A DNA stretch of 9,972 nucleotides from Congregibacter sp. (GTDB lineage: Bacteria; Pseudomonadota; Gammaproteobacteria; Pseudomonadales; Halieaceae): positions 1-9,972 of the forward strand of contig JACETJ010000036.1 in NCBI GenBank assembly GCA_013911345.1, in the 5' to 3' direction. This document shows, piece after piece, positions 1 through 7,456 of the stretch. Made by a program: the position numbers and the translations under genes. The first letter of the stretch is position 1; each line of letters opens with the position of its first letter. Below the pieces are notes generated by a model, which saw only the letters and a program-made list of their open reading frames with translations, was not told the DNA's origin and did no database searches.

Positions 1-927
1 ATCAAGGTATAGGCGCTCACGGGTCACTTCGGGCGCCTTCTCGTACTCGGCCAGCAATTGCTCAAACCGCTGTGCCTCACCGTCCGCACGCGCAATCACC
101 TGATCCCGATATGCGTTTGATTCCTCCATCACGCGCTGTGCGCGACCTCGCGCCTCAGGCACGATGCCGTTCGCGTAGGACTGAGCCTCGTTCTTGACTC
201 GTTCTTCGTCTTCCCGCGCTTTGATCACGTCGTCAAATGCCCCTTGCACCTGCGCAGGCGGCTTTGACTCATCGATGTTGATTGTAGAGACGCGAATACC
301 AGTGGTGTAATCGTCAAGATACTGCTGAAGGCGGGCACGCACATCAAAGCCAATCGCTGCACGACCCTCGGTCAACACTAGATCCATAGTCGTATCACCG
401 ACGACATGTCGGAGCGCACTCTGCGCGGCATGTTGCAACGACACTTCAGGGTCGCGCACCTGCAACACAAAGTCCTTCGGACTGTCGATCACATACTGTA
501 CCGACATGCTGACCTCAACGATGTTCTCGTCTTGGGTCAACATCACTTCACGCAGGCCCGCTGCTCGGACTTTCGTGGTGTTGACCGTAATCACTTCATC
601 AACCAGAGGCGGATTCCACTGCAGGCCTGGCGTGAGTGTGGCGTGGTATTCACCAAAGCGCAGCACAACAGCACGCTCCTGCTCATCCAGCTGGTAGAAA
701 CCCATCAGGCCCCAGACCAAAAGGATGCCGCCGAAGACAACGCCCAGAAGCGCACCGGAGAGGCCACCCTTCGCAGGGCCGCTGCCACCGCGACCGCCGC
801 CAAACATGCCGGCAATGCGCTGTTGAAGCTTTTTAAAAGCTTCGTCGAGATCAGGCGGGCCTTGGTTGCCTCCGCCCCAAGGATCGCGGGGGCCTTTATT
901 ACCGCCCCCGGGCTCATTCCATGACAT
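1..927 (-). CDS. hflK: HflK, FtsH protease modulator subunit (partial, C-terminus beyond window)
   Basis: SPFH/prohibitin-family membrane protein that, with HflC, is known to form a large periplasmic-facing assembly around the FtsH protease and modulate its proteolysis. The 309 residues present begin MSWNEPGGGNKGPRDPWGGG, the Gly/Pro/Asn-rich cytoplasmic start typical of HflK. A single transmembrane helix follows at about residues 57-77, then the SPFH domain from about 80 (QERAVVLRFGEY, TPGLQWNPP), and a charged, probably coiled-coil stretch with ARGRAQRVMEES around 259-270. About 100 C-terminal residues are missing compared with the roughly 420 of E. coli HflK, so the gene runs off the left edge; hflC would be expected next but is not visible. 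The start at 927 has a good ribosome site (GAGGAA, about 8 nt upstream); an ATG 5 nt further in is out of frame. It lies 199 nt after hflX, further than a tight operon would need, so its own promoter is possible. Confidence 0.97.
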   Translation of the reverse strand, partial: MSWNEPGGGNKGPRDPWGGGNQGPPDLDEAFKKLQQRIAGMFGGGRGGSGPAKGGLSGALLGVVFGGILLVWGLMGFYQLDEQERAVVLRFGEYHATLTPGLQWNPPLVDEVITVNTTKVRAAGLREVMLTQDENIVEVSMSVQYVIDSPKDFVLQVRDPEVSLQHAAQSALRHVVGDTTMDLVLTEGRAAIGFDVRARLQQYLDDYTTGIRVSTINIDESKPPAQVQGAFDDVIKAREDEERVKNEAQSYANGIVPEARGRAQRVMEESNAYRDQVIARADGEAQRFEQLLAEYEKAPEVTRERLYLD

Positions 928-958
928 AAGTCGCTTCCTCATCAGTAGGCCGGGTAGT

Positions 959-994
959 CTAACAAACCCGGGGCGCTATTCGGGGCTTTGTTAG
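959..994 (-). repeat. Inverted repeat (8-bp perfect arms) upstream of hflK
   Basis: CTAACAAA at 959-966 and its exact complement TTTGTTAG at 987-994 flank a 20-nt centre that adds a further CCCG/CGGG pairing with one bulged base. Read on the minus strand, the structure ends about 31 nt before the hflK start, leaving the ribosome site free. The right arm is T-rich after a G/C stretch, so it could act as a weak terminator or attenuator, an mRNA-stabilising 5' structure, or an operator. The sequence does not decide between these. Confidence 0.5.
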
Positions 995-1075
995 CACGAC
1001 AACGGGACTTCCCGCCGCATCAGTTTTTGTCCAATAGCTGCCCTTGTTGCTGTCTCCTCTGTTTTTACCGCTCAT
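959..1075 (-). CDS. Possible 38-residue small protein in the hflX-hflK spacer (doubtful)
   Basis: An open frame on the minus strand starts at ATG 1075 and stops at TAG 959, giving 38 residues that begin MSGKNRGDSNKGSYWTKTDA and end in APRVC. It would lie between hflX and hflK in the same direction. It has a basic, polar first half and a short hydrophobic VVVL run, but no signal peptide or membrane segment. Against it: there is no Shine-Dalgarno sequence before the ATG, several codons are rare in the neighbouring genes (AGA, ATA, CTA), and the stop codon falls inside the right arm of an inverted repeat. I do not recognise the sequence. It may be chance. Confidence 0.15.
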   Translation of the reverse strand: MSGKNRGDSNKGSYWTKTDAAGSPVVVLTKPRIAPRVC

Positions 1076-1126
1076 TGCATGTTTGGCTGATCACTACAGA
1101 GGGAGCCGGGGCCGTTTTAGGCCCGC

Positions 1127-2377
1127 TCAAACATTGAGCCGGCGCCAATCAGCCAACGGTAAACGCACATGGAGTCGGCTACTGCCGTCAGCTTGCCACT
1201 GCTCCGTACAGACCGCGCCCATTTCATAGAGTGTGGCGCGTAAACGTGCGCTTTTAGGCGCCAGGGTGATCTCCTCGTCGAATAGCGTCACCGCGAGACG
1301 CTCGCGAATGGCGTCGAAGAGCAATTCCACACCCTCGCCCGTCACGGCGGACAAGTAGACCGCCGTCGGGGTGCCTGTCTCATTGCGCACAATGCGCGCT
1401 GGTTGATCCAGCAGGTCCAGCTTATTAAAGACAACCAGTTGGGGTAATCCGTCGGCCTCAATCTCACCCAGCACCGCCTCAACATCGGCCATCAGCTCAT
1501 CACGATTGCTGGCGGAAACGTCGACGACGTGGAGCAGCAAGCTGGCGTTGGCGGTTTCCTCCAGCGTGGCTTTAAAGGCCTCCACTAGCGTCGTAGGTAG
1601 ATCCGAGATAAAGCCCACGGTATCGGCAAAGAGCACCGGGCCAAGATGGTCTACGTCGACCCTGGCCAAGGTGGGATCCAGCGTCGCAAAAAGCTTATCC
1701 GCCGCATACACCTCGGAAGTGGTTACACGATTGAACAACGTTGACTTGCCGGCATTGGTGTAACCCACGAGAGACAACACGGGTAGCTCGGCCCGTCGTC
1801 TTGCTCGGCGACTTTGTTCGCGCTGATTGCGGACCCGCCCCAATCGCGACTGTATCGACTTGATACGGGCTCGCAGCAAGCGGCGGTCGGTTTCCAGCTG
1901 GGTTTCACCCGGGCCCCGGAGCCCAATACCGCCCTTCTGCCGCTCGAGGTGAGTCCACCCTCTTATCAGCCGGGTGCTCATGTGGGTGAGCTGAGCCAGC
2001 TCTACCTGAAGTTTTCCCTCATGGGTGCGAGCGCGCTGGGCAAAGATGTCGAGAATCAAACCCGTGCGCGCAAGTACTCTGCAGGACAAAACCTGCTCGA
2101 GGTTCCTCTCCTGACTCGGGCTGAGCGCGTGGTTGAAGATGACAAGTTCTGCCTCGTGAGTTTGGCAGGCCTGAGCGATTTCCTCGAGCTTACCCTCGCC
2201 CACGAATGTTCTGGCATGGGGCGCGTTGCGCGACCCTGTGATCGTTGCCACAGGGTCACCGCCGGCAGACGCCACCAGTTCCTCGAACTCCAGAAGACTG
2301 AGGTCACGCTCCGCACCGGCTAATTGCAACTGCACAAGCACAGCGCGCTCTCCGCCCTGATGACGCTCAAAGAACAT
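1127..2377 (-). CDS. hflX: HflX, ribosome-associated GTPase
   Basis: TRAFAC-class GTPase of the Obg-HflX superfamily. Family members bind the 50S subunit or stalled 70S ribosomes and split them under heat or other stress. At 416 residues it is close to the E. coli length (426). The N-terminal HflX domain covers about 1-190 and includes the glycine-rich KGGIGLRGPGETQLETDRR region (148-166) and a basic helical stretch (167-196). The G domain follows: G1 GYTNAGKST at 205-213, switch I threonine in FATLDPT (230-236), G3 DTVGF at 252-256, G4 NKLD at 318-321 and G5 SAVTG near 343-347. All nucleotide-binding motifs are intact. No clear Shine-Dalgarno site precedes the ATG; the gene begins 37 nt after hfq and is probably co-transcribed with it. 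A weak hairpin (GGGCC/GGCCC, 1109-1124) follows the stop but has no U-tract, so it is a poor terminator. Confidence 0.98.
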   Translation of the reverse strand: MFFERHQGGERAVLVQLQLAGAERDLSLLEFEELVASAGGDPVATITGSRNAPHARTFVGEGKLEEIAQACQTHEAELVIFNHALSPSQERNLEQVLSCRVLARTGLILDIFAQRARTHEGKLQVELAQLTHMSTRLIRGWTHLERQKGGIGLRGPGETQLETDRRLLRARIKSIQSRLGRVRNQREQSRRARRRAELPVLSLVGYTNAGKSTLFNRVTTSEVYAADKLFATLDPTLARVDVDHLGPVLFADTVGFISDLPTTLVEAFKATLEETANASLLLHVVDVSASNRDELMADVEAVLGEIEADGLPQLVVFNKLDLLDQPARIVRNETGTPTAVYLSAVTGEGVELLFDAIRERLAVTLFDEEITLAPKSARLRATLYEMGAVCTEQWQADGSSRLHVRLPLADWRRLNV

Positions 2378-2414
2378 GATGTATCAGACGCGCTCCATAC
2401 GAAGCGCCCGGTAG

Positions 2415-2660
2415 TCAGTCTTCAGCTGGCGCCTCGCCATCCGCGGCAGGCAGACGCACGTTGCGCGCCGGTACGACGGTGGAGATAGCGTGCTTATAGA
2501 CCATCTGCGACACAGTATTTTTCAATAACACGACAAACTGGTCGAAGGATTCGATCTGACCCTGAAGTTTGATGCCGTTGACGAGGTAGATCGAGACGGG
2601 GATCCTTTCCTTGCGAAGCGCGTTGAGGTAAGGGTCTTGTAGCGTATGCCCTTTCGACAT
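2415..2660 (-). CDS. hfq: Hfq, Sm-like RNA chaperone (short C-terminal tail)
   Basis: Hexameric Sm-fold chaperone that pairs small RNAs with target mRNAs and affects their stability. The core is almost identical to E. coli Hfq. Known RNA-contact residues are present: Q8, F42, K56 and H57 for the proximal face (YKHAIS motif at 55-60), Y25 and K31 for the distal face, and the basic lateral rim R16, K17 and R19. The protein has only 81 residues, against 102 in E. coli, because the disordered tail after about residue 68 is cut to roughly 13 residues. It still ends in an acidic tip (DGEAPAED). The start is fixed by a strong ribosome site, AAGGAG at 2666-2671 with 5-nt spacing. The gene is separated from upstream miaA by an intrinsic terminator and a leader hairpin, so its expression is probably at least partly uncoupled from miaA. 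Confidence 0.99.
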   Translation of the reverse strand: MSKGHTLQDPYLNALRKERIPVSIYLVNGIKLQGQIESFDQFVVLLKNTVSQMVYKHAISTVVPARNVRLPAADGEAPAED

Positions 2661-2691
2661 GGTTACTCCTTAATATCATTGTCAAAACACG

Positions 2692-2711
2692 GCGCTCTTC
2701 ACGAAAAGCGC
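2692..2711 (-). promoter_or_regulatory. Hairpin in the hfq 5' leader
   Basis: On the minus strand GCGCTTTT, a CGTG tetraloop and AAGAGCGC form an 8-bp stem with one G-U pair. It lies about 31 nt upstream of the hfq start and 20 nt upstream of its AAGGAG site. Between the stem and the ribosome site the RNA is A/U-rich and open, the sort of segment Hfq binds. Hfq represses its own translation through its leader in E. coli; a similar role here is inference. A short TTTT soon after the stem would also fit a weak attenuator. Confidence 0.45.
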
Positions 2712-2737
2712 ATCACGGCCGCCAATTCATTAGCGAC

Positions 2738-2761
2738 AAAAAAACTCCACCGTGGTGGAGT
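2738..2761 (-). terminator. Rho-independent terminator after miaA, before hfq
   Basis: Read on the minus strand, ACTCCAC, a CACG tetraloop and GTGGAGT form a perfect 7-bp stem (2744-2761) running straight into a tract of seven T (2744-2738). It starts about 30 nt after the miaA stop codon and closes the tsaE-amiB-mutL-miaA unit. On the plus strand the T-tract is absent, so it works in one direction only. Confidence 0.9.
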
Positions 2762-2791
2762 GTCCATATTGTACTACGATTGTCACGTCAC

Positions 2792-3775
2792 TCAAAAGTT
2801 CCGCATCAACTCCTGAATCCGGGTATGCCACTCCCTCTCTAAAAAGCTGGATCCCTCGTCATTACTGAGCTCACTGGGTGCTTCGGCCGAGTCAGCGTGG
2901 GGCAGTATATGTCCTTCAGCATCCGTCCAAATCCAAGTCAAACCAGGCCAGCTGCGGAGCCAGGTCAGCTGCCGCTTCGCCAGCTGTCGCGTCGCAAACA
3001 GTACCTTTTCTCGGCACTCGCCAAGGTCACTTTGGCCGTCCAGATAGGCCCACACCTGCCGATACCCCACCGCGCGGATAGCGGGCAGCTCGGTATGCAG
3101 GTTCCCCTGCTCATAGAGGCGCGTGACCTCTGCCACCAATCCCTGATCAAACATGGCGTCTAGTCGACTAGCGATTCGCGCATGCAGTGCGGCGCGATCC
3201 TGGGGGCACAGCGAAATGCACTCATAGTCGTCTGATTCGGAGGTGGTGTTTCCTTGCTGCCAATCGCTGAGCCGCGCACCCGTGCCCTGGTAGACCTCCA
3301 ATGCGCGGCAGATGCGCTGACTATGATTGGGGTGAAGGCGCTCTGCGGTGAGAGGATCGACCTCGGCAAGTTGCTGATGCATGGCTGGCCAACCAACCTG
3401 TTTAGCTTCGGCTTCTATTCGAGCACGGACCTGCGGGTCAATGGGCGGCACCTCATCGAGCCCCTGAATCAGAGCCCGAAAATACAACATGCTACCCCCC
3501 ACCAGAATGGGGCGCCGGCCCCTCGCTCGAATCTCATCGATACATTGCTTGGCGTCTGTCGCAAAATCAGCTGCAGTGTAGGGGTCATCAGGATTCCGAA
3601 TATGAACCAGATGGTGCGGGTAATCAGGCTTCGCGGCCCCAATCGACAACCCCCGGTATACCAAGGCCGAGTCCACACTGATCAGTTCGCCATCGAAGCG
3701 CTCAGCCAGTCGCTCAGCAAGCGCCGATTTCCCCGAGGCCGTGGGCCCCATAAGAGCCAGCACACGCTCGCCCAT
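2792..3775 (-). CDS. miaA: MiaA, tRNA dimethylallyltransferase
   Basis: Transfers a dimethylallyl group from dimethylallyl diphosphate to N6 of A37 in tRNAs reading codons that begin with U, making i6A37, the precursor of ms2i6A. The 327 residues show the full family pattern: P-loop GPTASGKS at 10-17, the general-base region SVDSALVYRG at 33-42 with D35, PHHL at 53-56, GGSMLYFRALIQGL at 93-106, the tRNA-binding QRICRALEV at 153-161, VGYRQVWAYL at 236-245 and the C-terminal TRQLAKRQLTWLR at 262-274. The last 40 residues are variable, with an acidic, Ser/Glu-rich stretch (296-310). Length is normal. The ATG lies 3 nt after the mutL stop, with a GAGG-type ribosome site inside the end of mutL, so the two are translationally close. 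In E. coli, hfq promoters lie within miaA; I could not confirm any here. Confidence 0.98.
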   Translation of the reverse strand: MGERVLALMGPTASGKSALAERLAERFDGELISVDSALVYRGLSIGAAKPDYPHHLVHIRNPDDPYTAADFATDAKQCIDEIRARGRRPILVGGSMLYFRALIQGLDEVPPIDPQVRARIEAEAKQVGWPAMHQQLAEVDPLTAERLHPNHSQRICRALEVYQGTGARLSDWQQGNTTSESDDYECISLCPQDRAALHARIASRLDAMFDQGLVAEVTRLYEQGNLHTELPAIRAVGYRQVWAYLDGQSDLGECREKVLFATRQLAKRQLTWLRSWPGLTWIWTDAEGHILPHADSAEAPSELSNDEGSSFLEREWHTRIQELMRNF

Positions 3776-3778
3776 TGC

Positions 3779-5614
3779 TCAGCGACCTCGCAAAAACAGC
3801 TTGTCTAGATCATCCATACCAAGCTGAACCCAGGTGGGGCGGCCATGATTGCATTGACCCGATCGCTCGGTCTGCTCCATGTCCCGCAGTAGGGCATTCA
3901 TCTCGGGCAATGTCAGCCGCCGATTGGCACGCACGGATCCGTGGCAAGCCATGGTCGACAACAACTCGTCCAGCGAGCTGGCGATGCGATCACTCGTTCC
4001 AAATTCCAGCAGATCCGATAACACATCGCGCACCAGTGCTTCAGCATCAGCTTCTATTAGCGGCGCTGGGAGCTCGCGACACACCACCGCTTCCTCTCCA
4101 ACCGCCTCAACCACGACGCCTAACGATGCCAGTTCCTCTGTCTGTTCCGCTGCAATCGCCGCCTCTCGACTGGATACAGCGAGAGTGACTGGCACTAACA
4201 ACGGCTGGCGTGTGATACCACTGCTTTCCCTCGCCTGCTTGAGCCGTTCATAGGTAATACGTTCGTGAGCGGCATGCATGTCCACAAGAACCAGTCCGTG
4301 CTGGTTCTCAGCAAGAATGTAGACCCCGTGAAGTTGCGCCACGGCAAAGCCCAGTGGCGGAATCTCGCCACCATGCTGAGAAAAGTCTGGCTGTGGAACC
4401 CCGCGGTCTCGCTGTAGAAGCGTCAGCGCGTAACCGGAGTGAGGCGGCCCCTGATCACCGACTGGACGCTCTCCCCAATACGCGGTCTGCGCCGACGCGG
4501 TGTCCGCCGGCATCAGAGAGGGTGTCCCCCCGGGAGATAAACCTATCGTCGCTTGATAGGCATGAGACTCGAGCGCCTCGTCAGCCGCGACCGCCGCGGA
4601 TTGTCCGGGGCGCACATCACCTAGTGCGCGAGATAATGTGCCGAATAGAAAGTCGTGTACGCCGCGACTGTCCCGAAAACGCACCTCGTGCTTGGTAGGG
4701 TGAACATTGACATCAACCCCCGACGGATCCAGTTCGAGGAAGAGAACAAACGCTGGGTGGCGTCCATGGAACAGCACATCACGATAGGCCTGCCGGATAG
4801 CATGAGAAACCAATTTGTCGCGGATCACCCGACCGTTAACAAAAAAGTACTGCAGATCAGCCTGGCTCCTTGAGAAGGTAGGCTCCGCCACCCAACCCCA
4901 CAGCTTAAGCGCACCGGCTTCGCGCGCGACCGATACGCTTCGCTCGGCAAACTCCTTTCCACAAATAGCGGCAATCCTGCGATCGCGCTCGCTGTCGACC
5001 GTCGCCGCACCGAGCTGCAGCGTCTGCTTACCGTTATGCCGTAACGTGAATGCCACATCAGGCCGAGAGAGCGCCTGTCGTTTTATCACCTCATGAATGT
5101 GCCCAAACTCGGTTTTCTCGGTGCGCAGAAACTTGCGCCGCGCAGGGGTGTTATAAAACAGGTCACGCACCTCAAGTGTGGTCCCCCTAGGGTGAGGTGC
5201 CGGGCGAACCGCCACCGACATCTCCCTCCCCTCACAAAGCGCTTGCCTGCCCTGAGCAGAAGCTTGGTCGGTGTTTGAAGTTAACAGCAGGCGAGATACC
5301 GAAGCGATCGAGGCCAGAGCTTCACCGCGAAAGCCCAGCGACGCCACCGCTTCCAAGTCTTCGATGCTGCCTATCTTGCTCGTTGCGTGACGCGCCAGCG
5401 ACAGCGCTAGGTCACCCTCACCCATGCCAAGCCCGTCATCGCGGATACGCAGTAACCGTGTGCCGCCCGCCTCCACATCGATATCGATGCGGGTCGCACC
5501 CGCATCAAGACTATTCTCCACAGCCTCTTTGATCACAGACGCGGGTCGCTCAACGACTTCACCCGCAGCGATCTGATTGGCTAGCCGAGGCTCGAGGATA
5601 CGAATCATAGTCAT
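3779..5614 (-). CDS. mutL: MutL, DNA mismatch repair protein with endonuclease motifs
   Basis: Homodimeric GHKL ATPase that links MutS mismatch recognition to strand removal. The 611 residues match the usual length. The N-terminal ATPase has [17 protein letters not shown] (14-30), the ExxN-type VENSLDAGA (32-40), DDGLGM (59-64), ATSKI (77-81) and [10 protein letters not shown], followed by [11 protein letters not shown] and [12 protein letters not shown] in the transducer domain. After a Pro/Gly-rich linker (about 335-415) the dimerisation domain carries [12 protein letters not shown] (about 445-456), which fits the endonuclease consensus DQHA(x)2E(x)4E with Met for Gln. It also has ACHGSVRA (about 556-563), QCNHGRPT (about 587-594) and a terminal FLRGR. 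This is the metal-dependent nicking type, unlike E. coli MutL, which relies on MutH. The stop is 3 nt before miaA; the start overlaps the amiB stop by 4 nt (ATGA). A second in-frame ATG at 5608 has the better ribosome spacing. Confidence 0.98.
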   Translation of the reverse strand: MTMIRILEPRLANQIAAGEVVERPASVIKEAVENSLDAGATRIDIDVEAGGTRLLRIRDDGLGMGEGDLALSLARHATSKIGSIEDLEAVASLGFRGEALASIASVSRLLLTSNTDQASAQGRQALCEGREMSVAVRPAPHPRGTTLEVRDLFYNTPARRKFLRTEKTEFGHIHEVIKRQALSRPDVAFTLRHNGKQTLQLGAATVDSERDRRIAAICGKEFAERSVSVAREAGALKLWGWVAEPTFSRSQADLQYFFVNGRVIRDKLVSHAIRQAYRDVLFHGRHPAFVLFLELDPSGVDVNVHPTKHEVRFRDSRGVHDFLFGTLSRALGDVRPGQSAAVAADEALESHAYQATIGLSPGGTPSLMPADTASAQTAYWGERPVGDQGPPHSGYALTLLQRDRGVPQPDFSQHGGEIPPLGFAVAQLHGVYILAENQHGLVLVDMHAAHERITYERLKQARESSGITRQPLLVPVTLAVSSREAAIAAEQTEELASLGVVVEAVGEEAVVCRELPAPLIEADAEALVRDVLSDLLEFGTSDRIASSLDELLSTMACHGSVRANRRLTLPEMNALLRDMEQTERSGQCNHGRPTWVQLGMDDLDKLFLRGR

Positions 5615-6990
5615 CCCTCTGGAACCACCAGCGTCTGGCCAACAAAGATCACGTCGCGATTGAGGCCATTGTTGGTTTTGATCGAAGCAACGGTCACGCC
5701 GTAGCGCTCGGCAATTTCCGACAGCGTGTCGCCAGCAGCAATGGTCACTTCCCTTCCCCCTTGCTCACGCTGCCATGCCAGCAGCGTACCCGGTGGGGGC
5801 TGCCGCGCGAACCAACTTTGAATGCCTCGCCGAATCGCTCGCGCCATCTTGTCCTGATAGGCGGGCGTGGCAAGTCTCTCCGCTTCACCGGGATTGGAAA
5901 TAAAGCCTGTTTCGATCAGTAGCGATGGCACATCGGGTGATTTAAGAACCGCAAACCCCGCTTGCTCAACTCTTTTTTTATGCAGACGGGCCACCCCGTC
6001 GATCTGCTCGAGAATCAATGCGCCTAAATTGAGACTGGTGTCCAGAGTCCCTGTCATAGAGAGGTCAGCGAGCACACCTGCCAGCATCGGGTCCATGTCC
6101 GCCAGCTCTACTCCTCCCACCAAGTCGGCCGCATTTTCTGTATCAGCAAGGTATTGGGCGGTCGTGGACGTCGCTCCGCGCATGGACAACGCATACACCG
6201 ACGCGCCGTGAGCTGATTTTTCGCGGAACGCATCGGCGTGGATTGACACAAACAGATCGGCCTCAAGCCGGCGCGCTTGATCACGGCGGTTTTTGAGGCT
6301 CACATAGTAGTCGCCACTACGAACCAGCACCGGCGTGAACCCCGGTATCTCTGCCAGCTGGCTCTCGAGGCGTCGCGCAATCTGGAGCACCACGGTTTTC
6401 TCTCTCAAACCGCCGGGCCCAGATGCGCCCGGATCCTCTCCGCCATGGCCTGGGTCGATGGCGATCACAATATCGCGGCGCTCATCGAGTGACTCCACCG
6501 ACAGCACCGGCTGTGGCGCCACTGACACCGTGTCGTCGAATAGATCGATCACGACCCGATGGCCCGTGGTCTCGTTCGGCGGTAGCAGAAAGACCGAGGT
6601 GCGGACCAGGGCACTGAGATCAAAAACCAGGCGCAGATCTGTGCCCTTTCGGATACCGGAACGCACCCCGCTGATCGGCGTGCCCTCCAACGGTAGCGAC
6701 GTCAGGCTGGCGCTCAGCTGGCTGCGCGACAAATCGACCACGAACCGCTGGGGGTTCTCGAGTGACAGCGTGCTGAAGTCCGCAGACTCAGAAAGATCGA
6801 GCACCACCCGGGTGTGATCGGGTGCCCGCCAGAGCCGCACCGCATTGACGTCGGCAGCATGGACGGCTGGGATTAAAGTCAGTACTAATGCGATCGCCGT
6901 CAGGCTGCTCAACACAGTCTGGCCTAAGCGCAGGCCCGACGCTGTGCGGATCGCGGCACTGTCACAACTCATCGTCACGGTCATATCCAT
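5611..6990 (-). CDS. amiB: AmiB-type N-acetylmuramoyl-L-alanine amidase
   Basis: Periplasmic zinc amidase that cuts the bond between N-acetylmuramic acid and the stem peptide during septum splitting. From ATG 6990 the product has 459 residues. It has a signal peptide with hydrophobic core at about 25-43 and likely cleavage after AVHA (45), an AMIN domain at about 46-150 for septal targeting, a linker, and an Amidase_3 domain at about 174-395. Zinc and catalytic residues are visible: H182 in DPGHGG, E197 in REKT, H251 in SIHAD and E360 in LIETGF. The acidic insert at about 285-318 matches the position of the autoinhibitory helix relieved by EnvC/NlpD-type activators. One LysM domain ends the protein (about 414-457), as in AmiB rather than AmiC. 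The frame is open to ATG 7053, but that would add 21 residues before the signal peptide and overlap tsaE; 6990 sits 1 nt after the tsaE stop with GAGG 9 nt upstream. The end overlaps mutL by 4 nt. Confidence 0.95.
   Translation of the reverse strand: MDMTVTMSCDSAAIRTASGLRLGQTVLSSLTAIALVLTLIPAVHAADVNAVRLWRAPDHTRVVLDLSESADFSTLSLENPQRFVVDLSRSQLSASLTSLPLEGTPISGVRSGIRKGTDLRLVFDLSALVRTSVFLLPPNETTGHRVVIDLFDDTVSVAPQPVLSVESLDERRDIVIAIDPGHGGEDPGASGPGGLREKTVVLQIARRLESQLAEIPGFTPVLVRSGDYYVSLKNRRDQARRLEADLFVSIHADAFREKSAHGASVYALSMRGATSTTAQYLADTENAADLVGGVELADMDPMLAGVLADLSMTGTLDTSLNLGALILEQIDGVARLHKKRVEQAGFAVLKSPDVPSLLIETGFISNPGEAERLATPAYQDKMARAIRRGIQSWFARQPPPGTLLAWQREQGGREVTIAAGDTLSEIAERYGVTVASIKTNNGLNRDVIFVGQTLVVPEG
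5615..5620 (-). promoter_or_regulatory. Ribosome binding site favouring the inner mutL start
   Basis: AGAGGG on the minus strand abuts the outer ATG at 5614, leaving no spacing, but lies 6 nt before the in-frame ATG at 5608, the usual distance. The inner start would give a 609-residue MutL beginning [12 protein letters not shown], close to where E. coli MutL begins relative to LANQ. The outer start would use the ATGA overlap with the amiB stop. Translation from 5608 seems more likely. Confidence 0.5.
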
Positions 6991-6991
6991 C

Positions 6992-7456
6992 TCACAGCGC
7001 CTCGAGAAGCTCGGGGTTGCCGGCTCGAACCATCGCCTTACGTCCAGATCCATCGGGGGTCAGCGTAATGTCAAGAGTGGCTGGTGGGAGCTGCGCCTCA
7101 GCACGCTCTGGCCACTCGATCAGCAGAATGCCCTGCGCCGAGAGGTAATCGCCCAGCCCTAGATAGGTCAATTCCTGCGCGTCTCCCAGCCGGTAGAGAT
7201 CGAGGTGAAAAACCGGCCCCCCGGGCACGGCCTCATAAGGCTCCACCAATGTGTAGGTTGGGCTCTTCACTGAACCATCATGACCGCGCCCACGCAAAAA
7301 TCCGCGACTAAAAGTGGTCTTGCCGGCGCCCAGATCCCCCCGAAGAAAAATAACCTGCGGCACCTGCGCCGTGCCTGCGACCCGCCCACCCAGCGCGAGC
7401 GTCGCCGACTCGTCAGCTAGAGCAAATTCTCGGAGATGGGACAAGGCGTGGGTCAT
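6992..7456 (-). CDS. tsaE: TsaE, ATPase of the tRNA t6A37 synthesis complex
   Basis: Small P-loop ATPase that works with TsaB and TsaD, in the TsaBDE complex, to put threonylcarbamoyl on A37 of ANN-decoding tRNAs; ATP hydrolysis by TsaE resets the complex between rounds. The 154 residues show Walker A GDLGAGKTT at 40-48, SPTYTLVE at 65-72, the Walker-B-like HLDLYRL at 84-90 and IEWPER at 113-118, in the order and spacing of the family. Length is typical (E. coli 153). It is the first gene of the tsaE-amiB-mutL-miaA unit; the next start codon lies 1 nt after its stop. No Shine-Dalgarno site precedes ATG 7456; instead a TACACT hexamer lies 6 nt upstream. In E. coli and related bacteria nnr (NAD(P)HX repair) precedes tsaE, but it is absent here. 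Confidence 0.97.
   Translation of the reverse strand: MTHALSHLREFALADESATLALGGRVAGTAQVPQVIFLRGDLGAGKTTFSRGFLRGRGHDGSVKSPTYTLVEPYEAVPGGPVFHLDLYRLGDAQELTYLGLGDYLSAQGILLIEWPERAEAQLPPATLDITLTPDGSGRKAMVRAGNPELLEAL

Noticed and set aside
406..924. 172-codon open frame on the plus strand opposite hflK.
   Set aside because: It is antisense to the HflK membrane and SPFH region, and its length is explained by the codon bias of hflK.
1109..1139. Hairpins at the hflX end (GGGCC/GGCCC and GCTCAA/TTGAGC) as an hflX terminator.
   Set aside because: Stems of 5-6 bp without a following T-tract on the coding strand are too weak to call a terminator.
1814..2323. 169-codon open frame on the plus strand opposite hflX.
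   Set aside because: It is antisense to the conserved N-terminal half of HflX, has no ribosome site and no recognisable product.
2657..2685. Perfect TTGACA (2680-2685, minus strand) as a -35 box for hfq.
   Set aside because: At 16-18 nt spacing the -10 would fall on the hfq start codon with sequence CCATGT, which does not resemble TATAAT, and transcripts would lose the ribosome site.
3254..3808. 184-codon open frame on the plus strand opposite miaA.
   Set aside because: It is a shadow of the miaA coding pattern. Its translation shows no recognisable domain, while the minus strand encodes a complete MiaA.
6991..7053. Upstream start for amiB at 7053 adding 21 residues.
   Set aside because: The extra residues include MDLDVRRWFEPATP before the signal peptide, overlap tsaE by about 60 nt, and have no better ribosome site than ATG 6990, which follows the tsaE stop by 1 nt.
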